Source: Pleurocapsa sp. FMAR1 (lineage in GTDB: Bacteria > Cyanobacteriota > Cyanobacteriia > Cyanobacteriales > Xenococcaceae). From it: a stretch of 64,000 nucleotides of DNA. Each line of letters begins with the position of its first letter. The stretch's first letter is position 1. The notes under the pieces were generated by a model. That model did not search any database. It was not told the DNA's origin and was given only the letters and a program-made list of their open reading frames with translations. The translations under genes and the position numbers were made by a program. Below, piece by piece: positions 1-9,169 of the stretch. The stretch spans positions 4,464,001 through 4,528,000 of the forward strand of contig NZ_OY762512.1 of assembly GCF_963665995.1 (NCBI RefSeq), given 5' to 3'.

Positions 1-420
1 ATAGCTGCGGGACAAATAGTCGAGCTATTTGGCGATCGCCCTATCCCGATTCGTAGTTTACCAGAATCATTAACGCCAATCAATTTGGGGATTTCATCTA
101 ATATTCCTATCCCTGGCATAGTTGTTTATGGTGGCAGGAAATCAATGCAGCTTGCTCGTTGGATAGATCGACAAGTACCCGCTTTTGTCAACTACATTCC
201 TACTGAAGTTGGTCAATCTGGAGGCTTTATTTTAGAAACTGGCTTAGTAGATCGTTGGATATTTAATACTTTTGAATCAGCACAGGCTGCATCCATTGCT
301 AAAGCTTATGAACAAAAAAAGCTAGCTAGCAAAGGACTACATTTTTTACTGATTCAACCCGATGACTCTGGAATGACAACTACTGCTTTTTGGTTGTTAC
401 GTGAATATAGACAGCTATAA
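1..420 (+). CDS. Tab2/Atab2-family RNA-binding protein, C-terminal part (partial)
   Basis: The reading frame is open from the first base, so the 5' part lies outside the window; the TTG at 85 is internal. The visible 139 residues match my memory of the C-terminal half of the Tab2/Atab2 (DUF1092) family: an IPGIVVYGGRKSMQLARW block, FILETGLVDRWIF, then a GLHFLLIQPDDSG segment and the closing TAFWLLREY. In algae and plants Tab2 activates translation of photosystem mRNAs (PsaB in Chlamydomonas); cyanobacterial members are about 280 residues and their role is less clear. Identification is by remembered family pattern. Confidence 0.78.
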   Translation: MAAGQIVELFGDRPIPIRSLPESLTPINLGISSNIPIPGIVVYGGRKSMQLARWIDRQVPAFVNYIPTEVGQSGGFILETGLVDRWIFNTFESAQAASIAKAYEQKKLASKGLHFLLIQPDDSGMTTTAFWLLREYRQL

Positions 421-435
421 AAACCAAAATTAGCA

Positions 436-1617
436 TTAGCTTTGAGAAAGACGCTTGACTGGCGCGCCTCCAAGTAGTTCGTCTGTTTCCATTAAAAGGT
501 CAGGAATTTCTTGAGCATAGGGACTTGATGCTAAACAGGATTGCAAATTTACCTGCTTTACTCGATCTGCTTTTGCCCCAGGAAACCAATGACCCCCATT
601 AGTAAGCAAATTATATCGCGCCTGACCATATTCAGTCATGTCGTAAGCCAAAGCCAAATTACGCAACCACAAAATTATCGGCAGATTAATATTGCCTGGA
701 GTCTCTTCGTAACTAGGTAAACCAACCTGCCAATTATCTAGCCAATCTTTGCCCAATACGGCGATCGCTTCCTGTTCTAAACGCTCTAAAATAGGTGGTA
801 ATATTTCATCTGCCTTGTCAAGTAAAGGTAAAACTTTGAGGTGTTCATCAAAATCCTCTGGTTTTGCTGCACCCAAGCTTAGGGTATGCACTTGAGAATG
901 GGATAGGCAAAACAAGTCATTAAAGACCATCGGGCTAAGAGGTTGGCACAATTCGACTAGCTTGGGCGGTGGGTTATAAAGATGCCCTCCCTTATCTGAT
1001 GGGGAAATAATAAATACCCCCATATCTTGCCCTTGTGCTGCTTCTATGGCTGACCAATTCCATTGATTGATGTAATACCAGTGCAGATTAACATAGTCAA
1101 ATTCACCAGTTTCAATCGCTTTAGTGATTATTTCTGTAGACCCGTGGGTAGAAAAGCCAATGTGTCTAACTTGACCTTCGGCCTTCAGTTTTTTGGCTTC
1201 GTCAAGACAGCCTCCAGGACGTACAGCTTGTTGAAATGTTTCTTCATTATTAATCCCGTGGATGCCCAAAAGATCTACATATTCCAATTGGCAAAAGTTA
1301 AGAGACTGCTGAAATTGACGACGAAATTCTAAAGGATCGCGATTTGGGGATACTTTGGTTTGAAAAATTAATTTTTCCCGTGAGAGCTGGGGTAGTATTT
1401 GACCCAACTGCATCTCAGAGCTACCATAACCCCTAGCCGTTTCTATATGATTAATCCCTAGCTCAAATGAACGCTGAATCGTCGCTTCAAGATTGCGCTG
1501 ATTAGCTGCGGGTATTTGGGACTGGGGCAAATCTTGCCACTTATATTGATATCTCATGCCTCCACAGGAGAAAATGGGCATCTGTAACTCTGTACGACCA
1601 AATCGTCGATATTGCAT
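436..1617 (-). CDS. Aldo/keto reductase family protein
   Basis: The N-terminal two thirds form an aldo/keto reductase TIM barrel: start MQYRRFGRTELQMP, the FELGINHIETARGYGSSE segment carrying the active-site Asp/Tyr region, then QTKVSPNRDP, YVDLLGIHGI and RHIGFSTHGS. The C-terminal third resembles the extension of the larger bacterial members of the family, but the four-cysteine ferredoxin-like cluster found in many is not visible here. ATG at 1617 is preferred over the TTG two codons upstream because it gives the family start. It diverges from the response regulator at 1700. Substrate unknown; probably an NAD(P)H-dependent oxidoreductase. Confidence 0.85.
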   Translation of the reverse strand: MQYRRFGRTELQMPIFSCGGMRYQYKWQDLPQSQIPAANQRNLEATIQRSFELGINHIETARGYGSSEMQLGQILPQLSREKLIFQTKVSPNRDPLEFRRQFQQSLNFCQLEYVDLLGIHGINNEETFQQAVRPGGCLDEAKKLKAEGQVRHIGFSTHGSTEIITKAIETGEFDYVNLHWYYINQWNWSAIEAAQGQDMGVFIISPSDKGGHLYNPPPKLVELCQPLSPMVFNDLFCLSHSQVHTLSLGAAKPEDFDEHLKVLPLLDKADEILPPILERLEQEAIAVLGKDWLDNWQVGLPSYEETPGNINLPIILWLRNLALAYDMTEYGQARYNLLTNGGHWFPGAKADRVKQVNLQSCLASSPYAQEIPDLLMETDELLGGAPVKRLSQS

Positions 1618-1699
1618 AATCAAATCTTTATTCTTTTAACCTCTATCACTATTATTTTAGATATTATTTGCTGATGGCAGAAGTAATCAAGGAAGAGAA

Positions 1700-2389
1700 A
1701 TGAAAATATTGTTGGTGGATGACGAAACTGAATTAAGCGATCCTTTAAGTAAAATCTTATTACAGGAAGGATATGAGGTAGATATAGCCAATGATGGTGC
1801 GGTGGGAATGAAGCTAGCATTGCAACATCAGTATGATTTGTTAATTTTAGATTGGATGCTGCCTGCTAAATCAGGGTTAGAAATTTGTCGTGAAGTGCGA
1901 TCGCAATTTTTAGCAACTCCTGTACTATTTTTGACGGCTAAAGATACAGTAGACGATCGCGTTGCAGGCTTAGATGCAGGGGCAGATGATTATCTAATGA
2001 AGCCTTTTGAGCTTCGGGAATTACTGGCTAGAGTCCGCGCCTTGCTGCGTCGCTCAACTTTAGAAGGTTTTAGTAGCGATTTGTCTAGCGATCGCCTAAA
2101 AGTAGCAGATTTAGAATTAGACATTGTCAATCAGGTAGCATATCGTCAAGGCAAGGCGATCAATCTTTCGGAAAAAGAAATTGAACTGCTTAAATACTTT
2201 ATGCAGCACCCCGATCGGTTATTAACCCACACAGAAATCTATAGTTATCTCTGGCAAACAGAAGAAGAACCGAGCAGCAATGTCCTGGCTGCTTTAGTGC
2301 GACTATTACGACGAAAAATTGAAATTAAAGGACAGGCACAGTTAATTCATACCGTTTATGGCAAGGGTTATCGTTTTGGTGTTAGCTGA
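1700..2389 (+). CDS. rppA: OmpR/PhoB-family response regulator, RppA-like
   Basis: REC domain at residues 1-115 with acidic pair D7/D8, phosphoacceptor D51 in LLILDWMLP, T79 region and K101, followed by a winged-helix DNA-binding domain (about 130-228, ending in the HTVYGKGYRF wing). Length 229 is normal for the family. The sequence strongly resembles the cyanobacterial RppA group, which in Synechocystis works with the kinase RppB in redox or metal sensing. No histidine kinase is adjacent here, so it is an orphan in this window. A good ribosome binding site (AAGGAAGAG) precedes the ATG. The symbol is from family resemblance only. Confidence 0.75.
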   Translation: MKILLVDDETELSDPLSKILLQEGYEVDIANDGAVGMKLALQHQYDLLILDWMLPAKSGLEICREVRSQFLATPVLFLTAKDTVDDRVAGLDAGADDYLMKPFELRELLARVRALLRRSTLEGFSSDLSSDRLKVADLELDIVNQVAYRQGKAINLSEKEIELLKYFMQHPDRLLTHTEIYSYLWQTEEEPSSNVLAALVRLLRRKIEIKGQAQLIHTVYGKGYRFGVS

Positions 2390-2482
2390 AATTTGCAGCA
2401 AGATCATTTAACAATAGTTCAGACAAAATTTGAATGATGTACAAGCTTGAAAGGCTAAAAATTTTCAATTCTAACTGTTGGT

Positions 2483-4690
2483 CTAAGACTGACTAATTAA
2501 TTGCTCGGCAGATTTACTATCTAATGCTTCAGAGAAAAGATATCCTTGTCCCAACTGACAATTAAAGGTTTGTAAAATTTTTAATTGCTTTAAATTTTCA
2601 ACTCCCTCAGCAATTACGTCAATTTTTAAAGTTCTGGCTAAAGAAATAATCATCTTGACAATTTCAAAATTTTCCTTGTCTTTCAACATTCCTTCAATAA
2701 AGGAACGATCGATTTTAAGGGTGCTAATGGGAAAACGATTTAGGTACTGCAAAGATGAATAGCCAGTTCCAAAATCATCAATATTAAAATTAATTCCTCT
2801 AGCTTTGATTTGATTAAATAAAGCAATTGTTTCTGGCTGATGATCCATCAGGGTACTTTCGGTAATTTCTAAATTTAGACAATCGCCAGACAAGCGATTT
2901 TTCTTTAAAACTGCCTTTAACTGAGCTAAAAAATTAGGATTTTTGATTTGTTGATTAGTCACATTAACGCTCATTTTCAAATCTGCTGCACCAGAGTGTT
3001 TAAGCTGCCATCTGTACATTTGACGACAAGCTTCTTCTAAGACCCATTCGCCAATATTATTAATTAGTCCCGTTTCCTCGGCAATATGAATAAATTTGTC
3101 AGGAAACAAGCAACCTTTTGTCGGATGATTCCAGCGCAATAAAGCCTCAAAACCATATAAAGTGTTGTTGTCAAAAGAAACAATAGGTTGATAATGGAGA
3201 GTTAATTCATTTTGCGATAATGCTTGTCGTAAATCATTTTCAATCTCCAAAAGTTCTTTAGTCTCTGCATACATTTCTTGGTCAAATACTTCATGTCTTG
3301 CCTTACCTAAAGACTTAGCGCGATACATAGCAAGATCTGAATCACGCAAAATTTCGGAACTATCCTGATATTGATTATTGCCTATGACAATCCCAATACT
3401 GGCACTAGTAAAGACAGTATGACCTTGAAGACAAAAAGAGTAATTTAGCTTGGTTTGGATTCTAGCAGCGATAATACTGCCTGACTCTATGGTTTCAACT
3501 TGGTCTAGGAGGATAGTAAACTCATCTCCTCCCAAACGAGCAACAAAATCTTGAGAACGAGAACACTCAAGTAAAATTTCAGCCACAGTTATCAATAATT
3601 CATCCCCAACCAAATGTCCCAAACTATCGTTGACAATTTTAAAGCGGTCTAAATCAATAAATAAAACGGCAAACAGATAATTGGGATCTCTTTTAGATTG
3701 TGTTAAAGCTTCTTCAACTCGTTCAATAAAAGCTGCACGATTAGGCAATTTAGTTAAAGAGTCGTGTTTGGCTTCGTAACTTAATTCAGATTCAACCTGT
3801 TTTCTTTGAGTAATGTCACAGATAATTCCATCTCGGCGATGAGCCTTGCCAGTTTTATCAAAGATTAAGCGACTGCGTTCCCATACCCAGCGCACTTCGC
3901 CATTAGGTTGAATAATTCTGTATTCAAGATCGTTGCTAGGATTAAAAGAGCTAGCTAAAGACAACTCAACGCGATCGCGATCTTCAGGGTGAATTGACTC
4001 TAGGCGTAAATCAGGATTATTTAGTAATTCTGCCACTGAGCGACCATATACCTGCCTTGCTGCGGGATTGAGAAAAAGCAAATTACTAGTAGTCGCATCC
4101 GCCGACCAAACTACTTCTTCTAAAGAATTAAGAATACTTTCTAATCTGGCTTCACTTGCTTGGAAAAGCTGAGTAATTTGCTCGCGCTCTTTGATTTCGT
4201 GTTTTAATTCTTGATTGGCTTGTTCTAATTGTGCCGTACGCTCTTGAATCCGCTGCTCTAATTCTGCGTTGAGCTTTTGTATTTCTTGTTGAGCAAACTT
4301 AAGTTTTAGCTGATTATTGATCCGCAATAATACTTCATCGATTTGAAACGGCTTGTCAATAAAGTCTACTCCACCAGCACACAAGGCTTTGACGCGATCA
4401 ACAGGATCGTTGCTGGCACTCAAGAAAATAATCGGAATATCTTGAGTAATGCTATTGGCTTTAAGCTGTTCACAAACTTGATAGCCATTTAGTCCTGGCA
4501 TCATCAAATCTAACAAGATTAAATCGGGAATTACCGAATTAGCCACCCTCAATGCCATTTCACCACTAATTACTCCTTTAGCTTCGTAGTTTTCTTTAGT
4601 CAAAGCCTCTGACAGTAAATGAAGATTTTCAGGCTTGTCATCAACGATTAAAATCTTGGCTCTAGTCTGCTTTAAAGTGGAAACGCTCAT
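2483..4690 (-). CDS. REC-PAS-GGDEF-EAL cyclic-di-GMP protein
   Basis: Domains in order: receiver (about 11-125, phosphoacceptor D61, K113), coiled coil (130-180), PAS/PAC (180-300), GGDEF (305-470) and EAL (480-735). The diguanylate cyclase site GGDEF is intact at 387-391 and is preceded by an I-site RSQD exactly five residues upstream, so product inhibition is possible. The EAL domain keeps EALLRW (515-520), NVTNQQ, EITEST, DDFGTGYSSL, LKIDRS and EGVE, so both synthesis and hydrolysis of c-di-GMP look possible. The start codon overlaps the stop of the upstream REC gene by one base (TAATG), which suggests translational coupling. Confidence 0.93.
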   Translation of the reverse strand: MSVSTLKQTRAKILIVDDKPENLHLLSEALTKENYEAKGVISGEMALRVANSVIPDLILLDLMMPGLNGYQVCEQLKANSITQDIPIIFLSASNDPVDRVKALCAGGVDFIDKPFQIDEVLLRINNQLKLKFAQQEIQKLNAELEQRIQERTAQLEQANQELKHEIKEREQITQLFQASEARLESILNSLEEVVWSADATTSNLLFLNPAARQVYGRSVAELLNNPDLRLESIHPEDRDRVELSLASSFNPSNDLEYRIIQPNGEVRWVWERSRLIFDKTGKAHRRDGIICDITQRKQVESELSYEAKHDSLTKLPNRAAFIERVEEALTQSKRDPNYLFAVLFIDLDRFKIVNDSLGHLVGDELLITVAEILLECSRSQDFVARLGGDEFTILLDQVETIESGSIIAARIQTKLNYSFCLQGHTVFTSASIGIVIGNNQYQDSSEILRDSDLAMYRAKSLGKARHEVFDQEMYAETKELLEIENDLRQALSQNELTLHYQPIVSFDNNTLYGFEALLRWNHPTKGCLFPDKFIHIAEETGLINNIGEWVLEEACRQMYRWQLKHSGAADLKMSVNVTNQQIKNPNFLAQLKAVLKKNRLSGDCLNLEITESTLMDHQPETIALFNQIKARGINFNIDDFGTGYSSLQYLNRFPISTLKIDRSFIEGMLKDKENFEIVKMIISLARTLKIDVIAEGVENLKQLKILQTFNCQLGQGYLFSEALDSKSAEQLISQS

Positions 4691-5382
4691 TAGTTAACAG
4701 ATTTAGCTAAATCAATAATTTTGTCACAGCGAAAATGCTCCACTAAAGTTTCTAATCCTTGAGCAAGGGATTCATATTCAGCGGGAATTTCTGCTAGTAG
4801 CTGGTAGATTTCCTGATTATTTACCTTCGTAGCTGCTTCATATAGTTGCGATCGCCATTTTAACGTCATTACCGTTAAATCTTCAGCGGTTAAATCCCGA
4901 AGTGATGACTGCTCATAGGTGGAAATTCCTTTGCCATCTTCATAAAGATACTCAACTTTTAGATACTGTCCTATTTTTGTTAATAATTCATGGTCATGAA
5001 ATGGTTTACGCATAAAATCATCACATCCAGACGATAAAACTTCGACTTTTTCTTCTTCAAAAGCACTGGCAGTCAAAGCGATAATAATCGTTTTTTTGCC
5101 TAAAGGCTGGGATTTGATTTGTTTGGTTGCTTCATAGCCATCTATTACGGGCATTCTCATATCCATTAAAATTAGCTCTGGATGCCACTCCTGCCATTTT
5201 GCGATCGCTTCTTGACCATTGCTAGCTTTTTGGACAGCATAGCCAAAAATTTCAATTTTATTTAAAGATTGTTGACATTGAGCTAAATAATATTCTTCTA
5301 TTGACTGTAGTTTTTCACTAAGATTAATTGATTCTATTTGGCTGTGACCGTTGGTCAGTTTTTTACTATCGAAAAATAGCAA
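4690..5382 (-). CDS. Diverged REC-domain protein, possible remnant of a hybrid histidine kinase C-terminus
   Basis: Residues 45-165 carry the later part of a receiver domain: SNGQEAI, phosphoacceptor D74 in LILMDMRMP, LTASAF and KPF. The first strand is abnormal: where ILVVDD is expected the protein reads LQSIEE, so the Mg-binding acidic pair is EE (29-30). The tail with KWRSQLYEAA and VEHFRCDKIIDLA is typical of the C-terminus of large cyanobacterial hybrid histidine kinases, but no kinase precedes it. Only a TTG start is available at 5382, and a TGACC-gtt-GGTCA palindrome lies inside the first codons. It may be a decayed kinase tail or a diverged response regulator serving the coupled c-di-GMP protein. 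Confidence 0.6.
   Translation of the reverse strand: MLFFDSKKLTNGHSQIESINLSEKLQSIEEYYLAQCQQSLNKIEIFGYAVQKASNGQEAIAKWQEWHPELILMDMRMPVIDGYEATKQIKSQPLGKKTIIIALTASAFEEEKVEVLSSGCDDFMRKPFHDHELLTKIGQYLKVEYLYEDGKGISTYEQSSLRDLTAEDLTVMTLKWRSQLYEAATKVNNQEIYQLLAEIPAEYESLAQGLETLVEHFRCDKIIDLAKSVN
5345..5357. repeat. TGACCGTTGGTCA palindrome, copy 1
   Basis: A 13-base palindrome (TGACC, 3-base loop, GGTCA) that recurs exactly at 25830-25842 and 41320-41332. Here it lies inside the first codons of the diverged REC gene, where it encodes LTNGHS-like residues. It is probably related to the GC-rich repeat family described at 36187. Confidence 0.6.
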
Positions 5383-5512
5383 TTTTTAAATATGTTAAAT
5401 CTAGTACTAAGAAAATATACTTTGATTTATGGGTGATCTACAAAATAACCTTTGCTATTAACAAGTGTAAATACGGGAATTCTCTGAAATTAAAACCATA
5501 TTGCTTTACCAG

Positions 5513-7615
5513 TTATTCAGTAGGTAAATTCTTGAATAATTTTCCTACTTCTGGGTTATAAACCAGCATATAGTTCCAATAATTTTCAAATACAGATTCT
5601 ACATAGCCTTTGGTTTCTGGGTAAGGAATCTTCTCTACAAATTCGTCCTCATCTTTCAAACCATAGCGATTAACCCATTTTGCTACTGCATTTGGTCCCG
5701 CGTTGTAGCTAGCAACTGCCAGCATCGAGTTGTTGCCGTATTTTTTATGGGTAAAATCGAGATAGTAAGTGCCAATATTGACGTTATCTTCGGGGTTGGT
5801 CATGGAGTAACTTGTTAAGCCAATATTCTTGGCTGCGCTTTTGGCAGTAGTCGGAATTACCTGCATTAAGCCTAATGCCCCGGCGGTAGACTCAATTTCT
5901 GGTTCAAAACGGGATTCTTGACGAATCAAAGAAGTTACCAATAAAGGATTAAGCCCACGATTTTTAGACCATTTAAGAATTGTTGATTCAAAGGGAAAGG
6001 GATATAAAGCCTGCCAATATTCAGGGGTTTGTCGTAGCTGATGCCATTGTTGTTTATCTTCTGGTTTATTTCTATCTTTTAAATACCAAATTTGATTGAT
6101 ACCTCGCAGATTTTTTCCTTGATATAGTTCGAGTAAACCATTGGTAAATTCATCAGCGATAGTCAACTCAGTTTTACCGCTAACTTCTGTCTGGAATTGC
6201 GCCCAGGCTTCTGGTTCTAAACCCAGTTTATATAGTTCTTGAAAGGTTTCTGAACCTCCTGGAGGAGTAATACGATTCACTTTGACTACTTCAGGCATTT
6301 TGTGCCGCACGGTGGTAAAGTCCCCCACATCCCAACCTAAAGCCACCGCAGATCGCCAAGCATAATATGAGCGAGGAAAACGAGCTAAAACAGATTGATA
6401 AGCTTTGGTTGCGTCTTGAGGGCGATTGAGCTTTGCTGCCCACTTGGCAATCCAAAAACCTGCTTTGGGTGCAATGGGGCTGTCTGGATTATCCGTCACA
6501 ATAGGTTGCGCCCATTGCCAGGCTGTAATTAAATCTCCAGCTTCAGCTTTTTTGTTGGCAAAATTCCAACGGTATTCCGCAGCAGCTTCAGAATGTTGAT
6601 ATTTAGCTAAAAGGGTTTGTAGGGCTTGGCTGGCGGATTGTGGACTTTTAAGCGCGTCCAAAAATTCGGCTTTTTCTAATAGTGCTTCTGGTGCTTGTTC
6701 GGGAAATCTCTCAATTGTCATATTAAGATAAGCCAAACCTTCTCTTTGGCTGACAATCATTGCTAAACGACGCAAGCCCAAACCTGTGTCTGAACTATTT
6801 GGGTATTGCTTAATTAGCTGTAGATAATATTGTTTTGCCGTAACTTTATCATTGCCAATATCATATCCCCTAGCAGCACGATAGAGATTACGGGAAGTAT
6901 TGGGGGATTTAGCGTAAGCTTTGCCTGCTTTATCGTAGTCCCATTTTGCCCAGTAGCTGTCGGCGATCGCCTCCCAGTCTTGAGGAGTTAACCCAGGGGC
7001 ATATTCTGTGGCTAAACGATCTCTCATTTTGTCTACCCCTGGTGCATCGGGGGCATATTTGACCAAAATTGCCATTAGCTTTGGCTGATTGGGATTTTGA
7101 CTTAACTGCTGGCGGATTATTTCTTGGGTACGAGGATGAGCGGGAAATCTGGCGATCGCCTGTTGCCAGTAAGCAGGATTTGATTTACCCAACAGATATA
7201 GTGCTTCTGCCGTAGCGGGGGAATTAGGATATTTATTTGCTAATTCCTGCCAAGTCGTTATGGCTTGGGGTTGATTTTGCTCTAGCTCATAAGCCTTTCC
7301 TTGAGCCAGCAAAACATAAGCAGCGAGTAAAGGATATTCTCGATCCAATCCCTGTAGTTTTGCTAATGCTTCTTTACCCTGTTGGCGATCTATTAAATCT
7401 GCTGCTAATAAAAAATTGTTACGAGTATTTTCTGAAGAATTGTGAAAATCAACTACAGGTTTGGTACCAAAAGTTTGCTGATTATGTAAAGAATCTAATG
7501 AGTTGTTAGTCTGGGGATCTTCTTGAGATATCAGAGCTGGTGATTTACAGCTTACTGTTAATATTAAACCAACACTAATCAATAAAAAACTTTTGTAATT
7601 AAATGATTTTTGCAT
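5513..7615 (-). CDS. Lytic murein transglycosylase with TPR-like solenoid (Slt70 type)
   Basis: This is a 700-residue exported protein. The N-terminus has a hydrophobic signal segment ending in LTVSC, a plausible lipobox, so it may be a lipoprotein. Residues 70-520 are an alpha-helical TPR-like solenoid (repeats of KYPNSPATAEALYLLG type). The C-terminal SLT domain has the catalytic Glu567 in IRQESRFE, followed by the GALGLMQVIP and AVASYNAGP motifs of the Slt70 family. It cleaves peptidoglycan glycan strands to 1,6-anhydro products in the periplasm. It is a single gene with no close same-strand partner upstream. Confidence 0.92.
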   Translation of the reverse strand: MQKSFNYKSFLLISVGLILTVSCKSPALISQEDPQTNNSLDSLHNQQTFGTKPVVDFHNSSENTRNNFLLAADLIDRQQGKEALAKLQGLDREYPLLAAYVLLAQGKAYELEQNQPQAITTWQELANKYPNSPATAEALYLLGKSNPAYWQQAIARFPAHPRTQEIIRQQLSQNPNQPKLMAILVKYAPDAPGVDKMRDRLATEYAPGLTPQDWEAIADSYWAKWDYDKAGKAYAKSPNTSRNLYRAARGYDIGNDKVTAKQYYLQLIKQYPNSSDTGLGLRRLAMIVSQREGLAYLNMTIERFPEQAPEALLEKAEFLDALKSPQSASQALQTLLAKYQHSEAAAEYRWNFANKKAEAGDLITAWQWAQPIVTDNPDSPIAPKAGFWIAKWAAKLNRPQDATKAYQSVLARFPRSYYAWRSAVALGWDVGDFTTVRHKMPEVVKVNRITPPGGSETFQELYKLGLEPEAWAQFQTEVSGKTELTIADEFTNGLLELYQGKNLRGINQIWYLKDRNKPEDKQQWHQLRQTPEYWQALYPFPFESTILKWSKNRGLNPLLVTSLIRQESRFEPEIESTAGALGLMQVIPTTAKSAAKNIGLTSYSMTNPEDNVNIGTYYLDFTHKKYGNNSMLAVASYNAGPNAVAKWVNRYGLKDEDEFVEKIPYPETKGYVESVFENYWNYMLVYNPEVGKLFKNLPTE

Positions 7616-7862
7616 ATTAATTAATCAGTGAGATGAGTGTGGGCTGGTACTCTAATTATTCCCCTGAAATATTTTTTCTTAACATCTAAAAACTAACTCA
7701 GGAAAATTATTCATTGACATATATGCAAGCAACAGTAATTTTAGATACTTAAATAAAGTACGGAGATATTAATATTAATATTAATATTTTAGTTCCTGGA
7801 ATTTCCTAACTGTACGTAGAGATACTAATGCCTTGAAAATCATGTGTTAGCTTTAAAATATT

Positions 7863-7875
7863 GTATACAGTATAC
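7863..7875. promoter_or_regulatory. GTATAC-a-GTATAC operator-like site upstream of the M20 hydrolase
   Basis: The 13-mer GTATACAGTATAC lies 30-42 bases upstream of the ATG at 7905. Exactly the same 13-mer lies upstream of the GntR gene (14103-14115), and the flanking TTGTATACA is repeated upstream of the DUF1028 gene (12129). FCD-type GntR regulators often bind TTGTATACAA-like palindromes, so this is inferred to be the operator of the local GntR protein. Confidence 0.65.
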
Positions 7876-7904
7876 TTACTTATTTACCTTCGGCTGCTTA
7901 ATCT

Positions 7905-9158
7905 ATGAAATCGACAACTACGGCTCAACTACAGGTAAATGGCGATCGCCTGAATCAAAGTATTACTAGTTTGGCGAGCATTGGTCAACTAGCTAACGGT
8001 GGTGTAAAACGTATTGCCTATAGTCAGCAAGACATTGAAGCCCGAAATTTAGTCCAGCACTGGATGAGGAAGCTCAAGATGCAGGTAAAAATTGATGCAG
8101 CAGGCAATATTATTGGTAGATATCCTGGTAAAAATATTAATATACCAGCTTTAGCCACAGGTTCGCATATTGATACTGTTCCCTGTGGTGGACATTATGA
8201 TGGTGCTTATGGAGTCTTGGCGGGATTAGAAGTAGTACAAGTGCTTCTAGAAAATCAAATTAGGCTGGATCGCTCAATAGAAGTGATTGTCTTTACTGAT
8301 GAAGAAGGCAGTATGATCGGCTCTAAATCAATTTCAGGCAGGACAATTCAAGATCCCCAATACTATCGTCGTCCTGAAGGTACAGATATTCAAACCTGTT
8401 TAGCCAGAGTTGGTGGTAACTGGGAGAATATTACTCAAGCTCGTCGTAATAACCAAGATATAGCTGCATTTGTCGAACTTCACGTAGAACAAGGACCTGT
8501 TTTAGAGTCTATGGGCAAAAAAATCGGCGTAGTTAAGGGAATAGTTGGACAAAGGCGTTTTAATATCACTGTTAAAGGTAGTGCTAATCATGCTGGGACT
8601 ACGCCAATGCAGATGCGCTGTGATGCATTGGTTGCTGCTTCTCAGGTTGTTTTGGCTGTCAACAAAATTGGCAATACTCCTGGTCAACAAGTAGCTACCG
8701 TTGGCAAAATGGAGGTACTGCCCAATGCTGCCAATGTTGTCCCTGGCTGGGTAGAAATGAGCTTGGATATTCGCGACTTATCTAGTTTGCATATAAATAG
8801 TCTACTAGAACAGCTACGCACCCACCTAGAAGAAATTGCCGTTGCTACTAATACCCAAATTCGCTTAAATCCCTGTCTTCACAACGAACCAGCGTTAGCC
8901 GAACCCTATATTCAAAGAGCGATCGCCTTAAGCTGCGAAAATCTTGAGCTAAATTATACTTATTTACCTAGTCGTGCCAGCCACGATGCTCAAGAATTAG
9001 CTCAAATTACCGATATGGGGATGATCTTTGTTCCTAGCAGAATGGGAGTTTCTCACGATGCCAGCGAATACACCTCTCCTGAACTATGTACCCAGGGTGC
9101 AAATGTATTATTACAGACGCTGATCCAGTTAGATTTAGAACTATCATCAAAAAAATAA
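7905..9158 (+). CDS. M20-family amidohydrolase (N-carbamoyl-L-amino acid hydrolase / allantoate amidohydrolase type)
   Basis: A 417-residue zinc hydrolase of the HyuC/AllC group of family M20. Metal ligand motifs are visible: GSHIDTVPCGGHYDG (H88, D99), TDEEGS (E133/E134), ELHVEQGP, and near the C-terminus SRASHDAQELA and GVSHDASE. The dimerisation domain holds GSANHAGTTPM. Such enzymes remove a carbamoyl group or ureido nitrogen from N-carbamoyl amino acids or allantoate, releasing ammonia and CO2. The gene has a GTATAC operator-like site in its promoter and converges on the asparagine synthase gene, which ends 12 bases away. The exact substrate cannot be told from sequence. Confidence 0.88.
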   Translation: MKSTTTAQLQVNGDRLNQSITSLASIGQLANGGVKRIAYSQQDIEARNLVQHWMRKLKMQVKIDAAGNIIGRYPGKNINIPALATGSHIDTVPCGGHYDGAYGVLAGLEVVQVLLENQIRLDRSIEVIVFTDEEGSMIGSKSISGRTIQDPQYYRRPEGTDIQTCLARVGGNWENITQARRNNQDIAAFVELHVEQGPVLESMGKKIGVVKGIVGQRRFNITVKGSANHAGTTPMQMRCDALVAASQVVLAVNKIGNTPGQQVATVGKMEVLPNAANVVPGWVEMSLDIRDLSSLHINSLLEQLRTHLEEIAVATNTQIRLNPCLHNEPALAEPYIQRAIALSCENLELNYTYLPSRASHDAQELAQITDMGMIFVPSRMGVSHDASEYTSPELCTQGANVLLQTLIQLDLELSSKK

Positions 9159-9169
9159 GAGCTTTTATA

